A DNA stretch of 13,709 nt from Bacillota bacterium. Its GTDB lineage: Bacteria > Bacillota > Bacilli > Alicyclobacillales > SLC66. The notes beneath the pieces were generated by a model, which was given only the letters and a program-made list of their open reading frames with translations, was not told the origin of the DNA and ran no database searches. Of the stretch, positions 13,533 through 13,709 are shown in pieces. The stretch spans positions 1 through 13,709 of the forward strand of contig JAKACR010000047.1 in the NCBI GenBank assembly GCA_021821225.1, in the 5' to 3' direction. How positions within the stretch are numbered: the stretch's first letter is position 1; each line of letters starts with the position of its first letter. A program made the position numbers and the translations under genes.

Positions 13533-13709
13533 AGGAAAAAATACGAATCCGCTGTAACCTCTGGCCCTGTTATCTCGTCATATAGATAAATCCGGAAGTT
13601 CGACTTGCCATGCAAAGAGGGATCGGCCCCCATGAGTTGCACGCCCGCGCGAAATGAACAGTCCGCCACCAGGACGGCGGCAGAACCAAAAGACACCGTC
13701 CGCGGCCGG
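13533..13709 (-). CDS. 3' part of an unrecognised gene, running into repeat copy B
   Basis: The minus strand is open from the window edge and gives a protein-like sequence: SFGSAAVLVADCSFRAGVQL, then MGADPSLHGKSNFRIYLYDE and ITGPEVTADSYFF. The other two frames of this strand give low-quality translations. The 5' end lies outside the window. The frame has no stop before the repeat; it reads straight through copy B (entering as GGG ACA TGT GAT) and stops at 13385. Either the original stop was lost when the repeat inserted, so the last 40 to 50 residues are repeat-encoded, or this is a decayed gene. I do not recognise the family and propose no function. Confidence 0.4.

Noticed and set aside
1..13709. 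CRISPR arrays, tRNA or rRNA genes, plasmid or phage origins
   Set aside because: I saw no regularly spaced repeats, tRNA cloverleaf or rRNA sequence. The repeats present are isolated palindromes, not arrays.

Overview
The window looks like a chromosomal stretch of a high-GC member of the Bacillota (Bacilli). The reasons are strong AGGAGG-type ribosome binding sites, many GTG starts, a YutG-type PgpA, a DesK/DesR-type two-component pair next to an ABC-2 exporter (the gene set of Bacillus yvfRSTU), and a perfect GlnR/TnrA box. An Alicyclobacillaceae-like host is possible, but I cannot prove it. Every gene I accept lies on the minus strand, so transcription runs from high to low coordinates. The long plus-strand ORFs are antisense shadows.

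Layout, in transcription order. (i) 13533-13709: 3' end of an unrecognised gene that runs into a 121-bp palindromic repeat (13412-13532). (ii) 13334-9968: a tightly overlapping moxR / DUF58 / DUF4129 operon. (iii) 9969-9930: a near-perfect palindrome built from TGTCA/TGACA pentamers, followed by an ABC-2 exporter (ATPase 9855-8896, permease 8899-8159). A spacer with a 128-bp MITE and strong hairpins follows, then a DesK-like kinase (7896-6589) and a NarL/DesR-like regulator (6592-5990). (iv) 5977-5496: a frameshifted NUDIX hydrolase remnant that ends at a second copy of the palindromic repeat (5377-5495). (v) 5219-4812: a small general-stress-17M-like protein with its own promoter and terminator. 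(vi) 4756-1888: ilvD (dihydroxy-acid dehydratase) and a Gfo/Idh/MocA oxidoreductase. (vii) 1831-1304: PgpA/YutG phosphatase with a terminator. (viii) 1054-1: a diverged UreF homologue followed by a DinB-superfamily protein cut by the window edge. This last pair is driven by a near-consensus sigma-A promoter whose -35 lies inside a GlnR/TnrA box.

How the genes fit together: the ABC exporter and two-component genes form a likely stress-sensing and export unit, with the palindrome at 9930-9969 as candidate operator. MoxR/DUF58/DUF4129 is a conserved membrane and cell-envelope cluster of poorly defined role. UreF under a GlnR-type box points to nitrogen-regulated urease maturation, although no urease structural gene is visible here.

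Most novel signal: two copies of a 119/121-bp element at 5377-5495 and 13412-13532. They share identical 15-bp terminal inverted repeats and a conserved apical hairpin, while the connecting stem has changed sequence with its pairing kept. A separate MITE (8011-8138) has perfect 14-bp inverted repeats and a 4-bp target duplication.
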